From JANXLS01 sp038227045 (GTDB taxonomy: Bacteria; Planctomycetota; SZUA-567; H5-PLA8), in contig JBBRQD010000019.1 in the NCBI GenBank assembly GCA_038227045.1, forward strand, positions 1-64,000: a DNA stretch of 64,000 nucleotides. Reading direction: 5' to 3'. Of this stretch, positions 54,901-63,304 are shown in pieces; positions within the stretch are counted from its first letter, which is position 1, and every line of letters begins with the position of its first letter. Both the position numbers and the translations under genes were made by a program. The notes under the pieces were generated by a model. That model was not told the DNA's origin, ran no database searches, and saw only the letters and a list, made by a program, of their open reading frames with translations.

Positions 54901-56401
54901 CGTCGAGATGCAGAAACGCAGCGCGGAAATTGCGACGGCACTTCTGGAGAAACTACGCGGCGGAAAAGACAACGACGCAGATCGCATCGCCGCCGCTGAA
55001 CAGTTGGTTAGTTTGCGCAAGACCGATCCCGATGTCGTGCGCGATCTGTTCGCGCTCATCTCGCCGCGCACGTCGCCCGAATTCAACAACGGCATTCTGG
55101 AAGCCATTCGCCAGAGTGAATCACCCAAAGGCGGCACGGTGATCGTCGAGGGACTCAAGATTCTGCCGCCTTCCAGCCACAGCGTCGCTGTGTCCGTAGC
55201 GCTGGAAAAAACAGATTGGACCGATGCGTTCGTGACAGGACTGGAACAGGGCAAAGTGCAGTTGAGCGACCTCTCGCTCGACCAGAAACAAGCACTGGTC
55301 GCGCATCCCAATAAGGAAATCGCCGCGCGCGCGAAAAAGATTCTGGCCAGCGGCGGCGGCATGCCGGACGCCGATCGCCAGAAAGTAATCGACGATTATG
55401 CGCCCAAGGCGCTGGCCAAAGGTGACGCCGCGAAGGGCAAAGAAATCTTCAAAGTCAATTGCATCAAATGCCATACGCACAACAACGAAGGCGGAAAGGT
55501 CGGCCCGGATTTGAGCGGCATGGCCGCGAAACCGAAGGCCGAATTAATCGTCGATATTCTCGATCCCAGCCGCAGCGTCGAAGGCAATTTCCGGCTCTAT
55601 AAAGTCTCAACCACTGAGGGCCAGGTCTTCAACGGCCTGCTGGCGTCCGAGAGTAAGACATCGGTGGAGCTGCTCGACGCGGAAGGCAAGACGCACGCGA
55701 TTCAGCGCGACGACATCAAGAAAATGGAGACGTCACCCAAATCGCTGATGCCCGAAGGATTTGAAAAACAGGTGCCGCCTGAGGCGTTCGCCGATCTGCT
55801 GGAGTTCCTCACGCAGAAGGGCAAGTACCTGCCGCTCGACCTGCGAAAAGTCGCGACGATCGTCAGCACGAAGGGCATGTTTACGAACAAAGATAACGAC
55901 GCTGAACGTTTGATTTTCACCGATTGGAAACCGAAGACATTCGAGGGCATTCCGTTCCATCTCGTCGACCCGCAGGGCAGCAAAGTCGCCAACGTCGTGA
56001 TGCTCAATTCGCCGAATACGCCGATCGTGCAAGCGATGCCGAAGTCCGTCGCTCTGCCGTGCAACACCGCGGCGAAAGCGATTCATTTTCTCAGCGGCGT
56101 CAGTGGCTGGGGCGCGCAGCATGGCGGGACGGACGGCAGCGTGAGCATGATCGTCCGTCTGGATTACGACGATGGCAAGACCGAGGACATACCACTGAAG
56201 AACGGTGTCCAATTTGCCGATTACATCGGGCATTTCGACGTGCCCGAATCCAAGCAGGCCTTCAAACTTCGCGGACAGCAGATCCGTTACTTTTCAGTAA
56301 AACCGAGCCGCCCGAATTTGATCAAACAAATTGAGTTGGTCAAAGGGCCGGATCGTTCGGCGCCTGTCGTGATGGCCGTGACGGTGGAGACCGCGGAATA
56401 A
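51938..56401 (+). CDS. ThuA / PVC-type dehydrogenase / HEAT / CxxCH cytochrome fusion
   Basis: A 1487-residue exported multidomain protein. Order: signal peptide (AKFIFVLGALTALPLFAADA); ThuA (trehalose utilisation, GATase-like) domain about 45-245 (ALFLGDAKSHHNPVKLF, FVPIHCASACFG); PVC-type beta-propeller dehydrogenase (TIGR02604) about 325-705 (LPEGFEAQLFVSDPQIAKP, MAWDHKGRLWVAETIDYPN); HEAT repeats about 710-1150; haem-binding CIKCH near 1174 (TIGR02603); and a C-terminal beta domain about 1300-1480 (NPCBM-like). Such proteins are a hallmark of Planctomycetota and Verrucomicrobiota and are thought to oxidise sugars with electrons passed to the haem. AAGGGA lies upstream. Confidence 0.9.
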   Translation: MPHIHTMKTSCVYRVFRVAKFIFVLGALTALPLFAADAEPGKMLKALFLGDAKSHHNPVKLFNALQEPMKKNGIDIAFTEKNSDLNAENLAKYDCLVMYSNSPVIEPDQEKALLDFVEGGKGFVPIHCASACFGNSPKFIALVGGKFKSHHTGVFDTKIVAADHPAMKGFVPFQTWDETYVHDKHNDVDRIVLQTRKEGAGDEPWTWARTQGKGRVFYTAYGHDERIWSNPGFMELIERGIRWSTGDDKVSEHVKATPRLARVEVAPTPVAASDKPAIELPKPQPKRTDLKPFEYEAAEVPFYSPTGNRTGNDAGWGKMQKPLEPAESQKHLVLPEGFEAQLFVSDPQIAKPICMAWDHKGRLWVAETIDYPNNKQPMGEGHDRITICEDTDGDGRADKFTVFADKLSIPTSITFANGGVVVQQAPETLFLKSTKNDDVADERKVLFSGWGVGDTHAGPSNLRWGPDNWIWGIVGYSSFTGEVGGEKLKFGAGFYRFKPDGTKLEFIRSNNNNSWGLGFSEEGIVFGSTANGNSNTYMPIPNRYYESVRGWSPKVLGTIADNLEMHPVTDRVRQVDWHGKFTAAAGGALYTARTYPKEFWNRAQFVNEPTGHVTATFLLERKGADFIAHNTPNNLVASDDEWTAPILAEVGPDGNVWVIDWYNYIIQHNPVPHGFKNGRGNAYDTPLRDKTHGRIYRIVYKGGKADPQPKLDPKDPATLLAALKNDNMFWRMTAQRLLVERGNVDVVPELIKLTQEQTLDAVGLVPSAIHALWTLQGLGALDGKNADATAAALAALKHPSAGVRRNALHVLPRNEASSNAVLAAGSIKDQDPQVRLAAFLALADLPPSAAIAAVLIDAINDAANAGDAWLPDAITSAAAANDVSFLKASIEKRSDKSPDKKILDVIARVAEHYSRAKPSDSLNAIISGLASADAKIQETILAAMVKGWPKDGAVKVDDAFEKALAQLMSQTAPGSKGYLLTLSSRWGSVEMQKRSAEIATALLEKLRGGKDNDADRIAAAEQLVSLRKTDPDVVRDLFALISPRTSPEFNNGILEAIRQSESPKGGTVIVEGLKILPPSSHSVAVSVALEKTDWTDAFVTGLEQGKVQLSDLSLDQKQALVAHPNKEIAARAKKILASGGGMPDADRQKVIDDYAPKALAKGDAAKGKEIFKVNCIKCHTHNNEGGKVGPDLSGMAAKPKAELIVDILDPSRSVEGNFRLYKVSTTEGQVFNGLLASESKTSVELLDAEGKTHAIQRDDIKKMETSPKSLMPEGFEKQVPPEAFADLLEFLTQKGKYLPLDLRKVATIVSTKGMFTNKDNDAERLIFTDWKPKTFEGIPFHLVDPQGSKVANVVMLNSPNTPIVQAMPKSVALPCNTAAKAIHFLSGVSGWGAQHGGTDGSVSMIVRLDYDDGKTEDIPLKNGVQFADYIGHFDVPESKQAFKLRGQQIRYFSVKPSRPNLIKQIELVKGPDRSAPVVMAVTVETAE

Positions 56402-56445
56402 ATAATTCAGCAGCCTTGTTTTCAGAACACATTAAGGAGAAGCAA

Positions 56446-57576
56446 ATGTCCGACAAGAAGGTAAACGTCGCCATCATCGGCCTGGGGTTTGGCGCGGAAT
56501 TCATTCCGATTTACAAGCGCCATCCCAACGCGAACATGTATGCCATCTGCCAGCGCAATGCGAAAAAGTTGCAGCAGATCGGCGACGCGTTCAAGATCGA
56601 AAAGCGCTACGAACATTTCGAGGATGTGCTCAAAGATCCGGCGGTGGACTTCGTCCACATCAACACGCCGATCCCCGACCACGGGCCGATGTCCATCGCG
56701 GCGCTCAAGGCCGGCAAGCATGTCATGTGCACGGTGCCGATGGCCACCAGTATTGCCGATTGCAAAAAGATTGTCGAATTGGTGAAGAAAACGGGCCTGC
56801 GTTACATGATGGCCGAGACCGTGGTTTACGCGCGCGAGTATTTGTTCGTCAAGGAACTCTACGACAAAGGCGAGCTGGGCAAGGTTCAGTTCATCCAGGC
56901 GTCGCATCAGCAGGACATGGACGGCTGGCCGAATTACTGGCCGGGCCTCCCGCCGATGTGGTACGCGACGCACTGCGTCGGGCCCGTCGCCGCGCTGACC
57001 GGCGCGCAGGCCGAATACGTTTCCTGCTTCGGCTCGGGCAGAATCCGCGACGAGCTGGTCGCGAAATACAATTCGCCGTTCGCGGTGGAATCCTGCCACA
57101 TCAAGTTCAAGAATTCCGACTTGAGCGCCCGCATCGTCCGCTCGCTCTTTGACACGGCGCGCCAATACCGCGAGAGCATTGATGTGTACGGTTCGAAGAA
57201 GTCCTTCGAATGGCAGCTCGTCGATACGGAAGAGCCGGTCATTCACACGGCGAAGAAAAAGGAGCATCAGATTCCGAAGCACGTCAAGGTGCCCGATTTC
57301 GCGAAGCGCCTGCCAAAAGAAATCCGCCCCTTTACGACGCAGGGCGTCTACGACATCGCCGAAAACACGCATCTCTCGTTCACGCAAGGCGCGGGACACG
57401 GCGGCTCGCATCCGCATCTGGTCCACGAATTCGTCAGCGCGCTGGCCGATGGCCGCGAACCGTATCCGAACGCGGTGCAGTCGGCGAATTGGACCTGCGT
57501 GGGACTCTGCGCGCACGAATCGGCGCTGGCCGGCGGAAAGATCGTCAAGCTTCCGGAGTTCACGCTGTCGAAGTAA
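56446..57576 (+). CDS. Gfo/Idh/MocA family oxidoreductase
   Basis: A 376-residue NAD(P)-dependent oxidoreductase of sugars or sugar derivatives. Rossmann start VNVAIIGLGFGAEFIPIYKR, then DFVHINTPIPDHGPMSIAAL and AGKHVMCTVPMATSIADCKK (the EKP/VPM lysine loop here reads VPM, without the usual lysine), and the substrate segment YATHCVGPVAALTGA. AAGGAG stands 6 bases before the ATG, and the gene is 44 bases after the cytochrome fusion, so both are probably one sugar-catabolism transcript. The substrate is unknown. Confidence 0.9.
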   Translation: MSDKKVNVAIIGLGFGAEFIPIYKRHPNANMYAICQRNAKKLQQIGDAFKIEKRYEHFEDVLKDPAVDFVHINTPIPDHGPMSIAALKAGKHVMCTVPMATSIADCKKIVELVKKTGLRYMMAETVVYAREYLFVKELYDKGELGKVQFIQASHQQDMDGWPNYWPGLPPMWYATHCVGPVAALTGAQAEYVSCFGSGRIRDELVAKYNSPFAVESCHIKFKNSDLSARIVRSLFDTARQYRESIDVYGSKKSFEWQLVDTEEPVIHTAKKKEHQIPKHVKVPDFAKRLPKEIRPFTTQGVYDIAENTHLSFTQGAGHGGSHPHLVHEFVSALADGREPYPNAVQSANWTCVGLCAHESALAGGKIVKLPEFTLSK

Positions 57577-57621
57577 TTTTTTTCTTGTGCAATGTCGCGA
57601 TCAACGGCTACCCCTCACCCC

Positions 57622-57665
57622 ACGCATGAGTACATGCGTCGACCCTCTCCCCCAAGGGGCGAGGG
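57622..57665. repeat. Two adjoining hairpins in the pyk upstream gap
   Basis: ACGCATG-agta-CATGCGT (57622-57639) and CCCTC.CCCC facing GGGG.GAGGG (57643-57665). They resemble the common dispersed CCCTCTCCC-type intergenic repeat. The 317-base gap from 57577 to 57893 otherwise contains only a terminator and the pyk leader. Confidence 0.65.
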
Positions 57666-57674
57666 CAAACAAAT

Positions 57675-57703
57675 AAGCCCCGCTTAATGCGGGGCTTTTG
57701 TTT
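57675..57703 (+). terminator. Rho-independent terminator
   Basis: AAGCCCCGC (57675-57683) with GCGGGGCTT (57689-57697), then TTTTGTTT. It ends the sugar-oxidoreductase transcript. Confidence 0.88.
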
Positions 57704-57893
57704 GACTTGCCGGGACACCTGTCAGTTCTTCATCACTTGCAGCAAATTGAAGCACTCTTTGCGTTCAGCTCGCGTTTCTTTTTGAGCAAAGATGAAATCT
57801 TCGATAAGTTCCCCATAGGCCAAATTCTTAATTTGATTTGCACGGCATTTGATGCAACGATCATTTCGTATTCACACACTAAAGGAGCCACCC

Positions 57894-59369
57894 GTGGCCG
57901 CAGCATCAAAGAACAAAGCTTTGTCCCGTAAAAATGAACCTCGCCGGCGCACGAAGATCGTCGCCACCATTGGACCCGCGACTGAAAGTCCCGAGATGCT
58001 GCGCAAGATTTTTCTCGCGGGCGCGGATGTCGCGCGCGTCAATTTTTCGCATGGTGACGCCAAAGCAAACTGCGAAACCATCGCGCGCGTAAAAGCGATC
58101 AGCCGGGAAATTAATCGGCCTGTCGCCGTGCTCGCCGACCTCTGCGGCCCGAAAATTCGCGCGCGGCTGATGGAGGGCGACGGCGTCATGCTCGCCGAAG
58201 GCGCGCCGATTGTCGTCACCACCGACGACGTCACCGGCACGGAGAAGCGCATCGGCACCACCTACATGAGCCTGCCGGGCGACGTGGCCAAGGGCGACCG
58301 GATTCTGTTCGACGACGGCAAGATGGAACTGCGCGTCGAATCCGTCCAGGGCTGGGACGTGATGTGCACCTGCGTTCGCGGCGGACTGTTGAAATCGAAA
58401 AAGGGCATGAACCTTCCCGGCGTGAAACTGTCGACGCCGTCGGTGACTGAAAAAGACGTCGCCGATCTGCGCGCGGCATTGGAGGCGGGCGTCGATTACG
58501 TCGCGCTCTCCTTCGTGCGCGATCCGGAGGATATTCTGCGCGTCAAGAATCTCATCGAAAAAGTCGGGGCGGACGTGCGCGTCATCGCCAAGATCGAAAA
58601 ACCCGAAGCGATCGCGAAGCTCGAGCAGATCATCGAAGCGTCGGACGGCGTCATGGTCGCGCGCGGCGATTTGGGCGTTGAAATTCCCGGCGAAGAAGTG
58701 CCGATCGTGCAGAAAAGAATCGTCTCCGAATGCAACAAACGCGACCGCCCGGTGATCGTTGCGACGCAGATGCTCGAGAGCATGATGACCAACCTGACGC
58801 CCAACCGCTCGGAAGTCTCGGACATCGCCAACGCGATTCTCGACGGCACCGACGCGGTGATGCTCAGCGGCGAAACGGCGTCGGGGCGCTACCCGGTCGA
58901 AGCCATTCAGATGATGAACAAAATCGCGCTGCAAGCCGAGAGCCTGCTGCTGACGCAATTGAACATGATTGCCAAACCCAAGAACGCGCCCAATCGCCAA
59001 CTCGACGTCATCGGCCGCGCGGCGTTCCGCATTACCGAAGACATGGATATGCGTCTGCTGATCACCAGTTCATACACGGGCGAGACGGCGCTGTTTCTTT
59101 CCAAAAGCCGCACGCGCGCCATGATTCTGGGCGCGACGAACAACGAAGCCGCGTGGCGGCGGATGAATCTGTATTGGGGCGTGCTGCCTGCGCTCTGTGT
59201 CAGGGAAGCGGGACTGCCGAAGGAGGAATTCATGGCCTCCGCGATCGCCGCAGCGAAAAAGGAAGGGCTTGCGGAGGCGGGGGAAATGGTTGCGGTCGTG
59301 ACCGGGTCGCCGATCTGTGTGCCCACGGCGACTGCAAACGCGGTGGAGGTGATCAAAATTACGGATTGA
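57894..59369 (+). CDS. pyk: Pyruvate kinase
   Basis: Converts phosphoenolpyruvate and ADP to pyruvate and ATP in glycolysis. The 491-residue product has TKIVATIGPATESPEMLRKI at the start, the active-site stretch VMVARGDLGVEIPGEEVPIV, the motif ATQMLESMMTNLTPNRSEVSD, and the C-terminal domain (SYTGETALFLSKSRTRAMIL). Start is GTG, set by AGGAG 6 bases before; an ATG 45 bases upstream is not supported. The 3-prime end overlaps the convergent gene by 11 bases. Confidence 0.95.
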   Translation: MAAASKNKALSRKNEPRRRTKIVATIGPATESPEMLRKIFLAGADVARVNFSHGDAKANCETIARVKAISREINRPVAVLADLCGPKIRARLMEGDGVMLAEGAPIVVTTDDVTGTEKRIGTTYMSLPGDVAKGDRILFDDGKMELRVESVQGWDVMCTCVRGGLLKSKKGMNLPGVKLSTPSVTEKDVADLRAALEAGVDYVALSFVRDPEDILRVKNLIEKVGADVRVIAKIEKPEAIAKLEQIIEASDGVMVARGDLGVEIPGEEVPIVQKRIVSECNKRDRPVIVATQMLESMMTNLTPNRSEVSDIANAILDGTDAVMLSGETASGRYPVEAIQMMNKIALQAESLLLTQLNMIAKPKNAPNRQLDVIGRAAFRITEDMDMRLLITSSYTGETALFLSKSRTRAMILGATNNEAAWRRMNLYWGVLPALCVREAGLPKEEFMASAIAAAKKEGLAEAGEMVAVVTGSPICVPTATANAVEVIKITD

Positions 59370-59859
59370 ACTCAAACGGATTCGGAGCCTTGGTTCCGCG
59401 TTTGGGCTTGTTCTTCTCGTCCTCTTTGGGATTCGCGGGCTTCGATTTTTGCTCCTGAGCTTCTTTCAATTCATTGATCTTCGCGATCTGATCGGGCGAC
59501 AGCAGCTTGTCCAGGTCTTCCATCATGGTTTTGGCGATGGGCATCGATTTTTCGATGAGTTTTTTCACCAAGTCGGCGAATGCCTCCTGCATTTCCCCTT
59601 CATCGTTTTTGCGCTTGGCTTCGAGCACTTTGTGGATCGTGACTTTCATGTCGGCTTCGGCGAATAATTTAATGCGCGTGCGTTCCTCGAGCGAACGCAT
59701 ATTGTTCAGTTTTTTCTTCTGCTCGTCGTTGAGGTTCAATTCCTTGCCGTGATCGAGGATGAACGCGATGCCGCCTTTATCGGCAGCGCGCGCAATGCCG
59801 TTTGGCAGCGCGGCGCTGAGCGCCAAGACGAGGAGAGCGACAGAAGTTATCCGAATCAT
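59359..59859 (-). CDS. Periplasmic Spy-like protein with NPFE end (paralogue 1)
   Basis: A 166-residue exported protein: signal peptide (MIRITSVALLVLALSAALPN), then helices with DHGKELNLNDEQKKKLNNMR and LDKLLSPDQIAKINELKEA, the LTxxQ-type pattern of Spy/CpxP, and a charged tail ending in NPFEF. GGAG is 8 bases before the ATG. It is probably in one transcript with the next upstream gene, its paralogue of equal length. Function: likely periplasmic stress or protein-binding; inference. Confidence 0.75.
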   Translation of the reverse strand: MIRITSVALLVLALSAALPNGIARAADKGGIAFILDHGKELNLNDEQKKKLNNMRSLEERTRIKLFAEADMKVTIHKVLEAKRKNDEGEMQEAFADLVKKLIEKSMPIAKTMMEDLDKLLSPDQIAKINELKEAQEQKSKPANPKEDEKNKPKRGTKAPNPFEFNP

Positions 59860-59883
59860 GATGGTATCTCCAAACTGTTGGGC

Positions 59884-60384
59884 CTAAATTTCGAACGGGT
59901 TGATGCCTTTGGGCATCTTCGGGTCGTCCTTGGCGTTGGGATCTTTTTCAGCGCCCTTCTTGCGCATTTCCAAGAGGGCCGTCTGTTGTTCGGGCGATAG
60001 AATCTTGTTCAATTCAGCTTTTAAATCGCCAATTTTACCACCGGTTCGCTCCTTGATTTTTTCAATCAATCGCTCCCTCTGTTCCGCTATTGCCTTTTGA
60101 TTGCCTTTCTTTCGCGCATCGTGAACATTCTGCAGAAGCGTGGCGACCGCCGGGTCGGACATCGCGGCTTCTTCGGCGGCTTGGAGTGCTTCGAGTTTGG
60201 TGATCTGGTCGGGGGTCACCTTCAATTCAGTGGCGTGATCGATGATGTATTCGATCGTACCGCTGGAATGGTCGGAATCTTTCTCGTCTTTCTTGCGTTT
60301 CTTACCCTTGCCCGCTTCTGCGATGGAAGTAAAGAGCAGCGCGACTGCAAATAACGACAAAACCAATGTGGAATATGATTTCAT
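59884..60384 (-). CDS. Periplasmic Spy-like protein with NPFE end (paralogue 2)
   Basis: A 166-residue protein, same length and layout as its neighbour: signal peptide (MKSYSTLVLSLFAVALLFTS), a DHATELKVTPDQITKLEALQ helix (matching DHGKELNLNDEQKKKL), LNKILSPEQQTALLEMRKK, and a tail ending GINPFEI. The sequences are otherwise diverged, so the duplication is old. The ATG at 60384 has GAGG 8 bases upstream. The gap between the two genes is 24 bases. Confidence 0.75.
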   Translation of the reverse strand: MKSYSTLVLSLFAVALLFTSIAEAGKGKKRKKDEKDSDHSSGTIEYIIDHATELKVTPDQITKLEALQAAEEAAMSDPAVATLLQNVHDARKKGNQKAIAEQRERLIEKIKERTGGKIGDLKAELNKILSPEQQTALLEMRKKGAEKDPNAKDDPKMPKGINPFEI

Positions 60385-60591
60385 GTTGGAATCCTCAACG
60401 CGCATTGTGGAATAATAAAGCATTCACTGGCTTTCACTTAAAAGATTGCAGATACCGTGCCAAGCTTCCACGCAGAGTCTTCATAGGGGGCACAAGTCTA
60501 ACTCCTCACACTTAAAAGTGCGTTATATTACTATTATTTTACCCTATTATTATTAGTAGTTGAGAATTGATTGTGTTACTGTCAAGATACC

Positions 60592-61629
60592 GTGTCGTTC
60601 AAACACATCCAGAATCCGCCCAATCCATGGCATAGCGCTTACGTCGAATGGATCGACGCCCCGCCACCGCCCGCCGATTTGGAAGTATACGAGGAATCGG
60701 CGAAGACCATCGTCTCGGAGAACGACAGCCCGGATTTGGGATTCCGTTTCAGTGTCAATCCGTATCGCGGCTGCTTCCACGCCTGCGCATATTGTTATGC
60801 AAGGCCGACTCATCAGTATTGGGATTTCGGCGCGGGGACGGATTTTGACCGCAAGATCATCGTGAAGATCAACGCGGCGGAAAAGCTGCGCGAGACGTTC
60901 CTGAAGAAATCGTGGCGCGGCGAACGAATCGTTTTTTCCGGCAACACGGATTGCTACCAGCCGCTCGAAGCCTCGTACGAATTGACGCGCGGCTGCCTCG
61001 AAGTGTGCCGCGAATTCCGCAACCCGGTCGCGCTCATCACCAAGTCCGCGCTGGTCCGTCGCGATGCGGAGCTGATCGGCGCGATTGCGCGCACCGCGCA
61101 GGCATACGCGCATATCAGCATCCCGTTTTCCGACGCCGCGATGGCGCGAAAAATCGAGCCCCATGCGCCGTCTCCCGCCGCGCGCTTTTCAGCCATGCGC
61201 GCGCTGGCCGACGCCGGCGTGCCGGTGGGCGTGGCCCTCGCCCCGGTGATTCCCGGATTGAACGATTCGCAGATCGCGGAGATTCTCGAGCGCGCCAAAG
61301 AATCCGGCGCGACTTTCGCGTTTCGCGTGATGTTGCGCTTGCCCGCGGAAGTGAAGGATGTTTTTCTGGAGCGGTTGAAAGGGGCGTATCCAGACCGATA
61401 CAACAAAGTCGTCCACGCCGTGATGGAGATGCGCGGCGGCAAGCTGTACGACAGCCGCTTCGGCGCGCGCGGCCGCGGTTCGGGCGAACGCTGGGACGCG
61501 ATCGAATGGCTCTTCGATCTAACCTGCAAACGCCTGGGGCTGAACGTGCGCGACGAAATGAAACATCCCGAGCCGCCGCTGACATTCACGCGGCCCGTTC
61601 AAAAGGGCGGACAGATGGAACTGTTTTAA
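60592..61629 (+). CDS. Radical SAM protein, PA0069 family
   Basis: A 345-residue radical SAM enzyme. The family signature NPYRGCFHACAYCYARPTHQ carries the CxxxCxxC motif for the 4Fe-4S cluster, followed by FSGNTDCYQPLEASYELTRG and a conserved C-terminal helix. Members of this group are homologous to spore photoproduct lyase, and the reaction is not established. The start is uncertain: a TTG at 60571 is also in frame (adding MCYCQDT) and neither start has a good ribosome-binding site. Confidence 0.82.
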   Translation: MSFKHIQNPPNPWHSAYVEWIDAPPPPADLEVYEESAKTIVSENDSPDLGFRFSVNPYRGCFHACAYCYARPTHQYWDFGAGTDFDRKIIVKINAAEKLRETFLKKSWRGERIVFSGNTDCYQPLEASYELTRGCLEVCREFRNPVALITKSALVRRDAELIGAIARTAQAYAHISIPFSDAAMARKIEPHAPSPAARFSAMRALADAGVPVGVALAPVIPGLNDSQIAEILERAKESGATFAFRVMLRLPAEVKDVFLERLKGAYPDRYNKVVHAVMEMRGGKLYDSRFGARGRGSGERWDAIEWLFDLTCKRLGLNVRDEMKHPEPPLTFTRPVQKGGQMELF

Positions 61630-61636
61630 TGCAGTG

Positions 61637-61744
61637 CACCACAGAGGCACAGAGGACACGGAGAACAGAATGGAAGCAGGCCACATTTTCCCTACCCAGT
61701 TTCTGATTTAATTTCCTCTCTGTGCTCTCTGTGCCTCCGTGGTG
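61637..61744. repeat. 28-bp inverted repeat of the CACAGAGG type
   Basis: Arms 61637-61664 and 61717-61744 are reverse complements with four mismatches (unit CACCACAGAGGCACAGAGG). It separates two convergent genes and is a widespread dispersed element in PVC and other environmental genomes. Confidence 0.8.
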
Positions 61745-61750
61745 AATTTC

Positions 61751-62878
61751 TTAGAATTGGCTGTTTTCCGCCGGAGGTTTGGGTGGCTTCACCGGCAAAT
61801 TGAAGTCTCTTCCGTTCTTCTTCAAAATGGCCATGAAAGTCTGTTTCGGATATTGCTCTTTCGGGCCGGGAAGTTTGTCCATCAGTGCGTCCAGAGCCGT
61901 AACGCCGTCCGGAATCAGCGCGTTTTCGGGCAGCGTCATCCCGATATTCGAGATGGAGTTCAACGTCATGTCCCACGGTTGTTTTGGATCGGGCGTGTAA
62001 CGTTTGAGGAGGCTCACATAAGGCGCCACCAACTGGGTCTGGGCGTCCTTTGGAAGGTGTTGCCGAATATCGTACGTGATTGAGAACTTTTCTTCGGCGC
62101 CTAAATATCCCCCACCCGTCATCATGCCGCTCAGTTCGCCAAGGACGCCTGCCTGATCCTTCAGCGCATATTTTTCATCCGAACAATACGCGATCAGTTT
62201 CTTGAATCCCGATTCGGCATCCGCTTCCAAAACGGCCAGAATCAATGGGTCTGCCCCGCCGCCATACATCATGGCCTGCTGATCGACAACGGTTTTGCTT
62301 TGAATCCCGGCCAGCGCTTTTTCTTGAATGCCCGGCTCCTTCAACAACGCCAACGCGAAAATCGCATGACCGCGCTGTCTGACCTTCCCCGCGTACTCGG
62401 TCTGCGCGATCAGTTTGGCACGGTATTCGGCGGCCGGGACTTGATTCATGACTGGAAGAGCTTCGGGGGCCGGCGGAAGATCGCCCGCCATTTTGCGCAG
62501 CGTTTGAAGTGCCTGATCGTTGCCGAGTTTCGCGCGCGCCATCAGACCCCATGCTTCCATCGACGCGCTGGGAGCTTGCACGACGGCGTACTGCTGAGTG
62601 GTGCCCCAGGCCGCATCGCGCTCGGCCCGAAGCATCGACAATTCCAAATCTTTATCCACGAGTTTCGCGGCCTTGAAACCTTTTACAGCCATCTCAAGCA
62701 TCGCCAGATCCCGGGTGCGCAGGCTCTCCCCCAAAGCGCCTTCCAGGTATTTGATTTGTTCGTCCAGCGTATTTGGAAGAGCTTTGGCCGGCGCTTCGGG
62801 CTCAGCGGACATCGCATTCGAGAAAATGAGCGCAACAGCGAGGGCCGTCGCGGCGAATAGTTTTTTTGACGGAATCAT
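61751..62878 (-). CDS. Exported helical-repeat protein
   Basis: A 375-residue protein with a signal peptide (FAATALAVALIFSNAMSAE). The body is alpha-helical with HEAT-like spacing (LDEQIKYLEGALGESLRTRD, LILAVLEADAESGFKKLIAY) and a proline-rich end. AAAGGAG lies 6-7 bases before the ATG. It is the last gene of a minus-strand set of three secreted or membrane proteins. No enzyme motif is seen; function unknown. Confidence 0.72.
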   Translation of the reverse strand: MIPSKKLFAATALAVALIFSNAMSAEPEAPAKALPNTLDEQIKYLEGALGESLRTRDLAMLEMAVKGFKAAKLVDKDLELSMLRAERDAAWGTTQQYAVVQAPSASMEAWGLMARAKLGNDQALQTLRKMAGDLPPAPEALPVMNQVPAAEYRAKLIAQTEYAGKVRQRGHAIFALALLKEPGIQEKALAGIQSKTVVDQQAMMYGGGADPLILAVLEADAESGFKKLIAYCSDEKYALKDQAGVLGELSGMMTGGGYLGAEEKFSITYDIRQHLPKDAQTQLVAPYVSLLKRYTPDPKQPWDMTLNSISNIGMTLPENALIPDGVTALDALMDKLPGPKEQYPKQTFMAILKKNGRDFNLPVKPPKPPAENSQF

Positions 62879-62989
62879 GTGAGGCTCCTTTTATTGGTTG
62901 GCAATCGGCATTTTGGGAATTTGAATGTTGGAGATGGAAATGCGGGCGCCGAATCGCAATGATTCGGCAACCCGCAAATCCAAAATCAT

Positions 62990-63295
62990 CTACGGTTGCT
63001 TTTTCTCTCCCAAGCGGGGAGCGGGGTTGAGTTCCTGCTTGGCTGTTTGTACTCGGACCTGCGCACCCGGCGCAGCGTTTAGGCCACCACCAAAGCCGCC
63101 GCTCCAGGCCCGCTCGCGCCCTTCGCCCTTCGACCATGTCTCGACTTGTTTCACGCGAGCCGCTTCCTTTTCCGCGCGGCGCGCGGCAATGTCCTCAATT
63201 GCCTTTGCGACATCGGGATTTGGATCGTCCGCCCGAACAAACCCAGCCGACAGCATTGTGCCCACCAACAACATCGCAACCCATTTCGTCTTCAT
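62990..63295 (-). CDS. Small exported protein with helical and Gly-rich parts
   Basis: A 101-residue protein: signal peptide (KWVAMLLVGTMLSAGFVRAD), a charged helix (AKAIEDIAARRAEKEAARVK) and a Gly/Ala-rich tail (GGFGGGLNAAPGAQ). Its charged helix resembles the helix near the end of the next gene's product (RSIEARNAAKAEARSRQ). AAGGAGG is just before the ATG. Function unknown. Confidence 0.65.
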   Translation of the reverse strand: MKTKWVAMLLVGTMLSAGFVRADDPNPDVAKAIEDIAARRAEKEAARVKQVETWSKGEGRERAWSGGFGGGLNAAPGAQVRVQTAKQELNPAPRLGEKKQP

Positions 63296-63304
63296 GCTTC
63301 CTCC

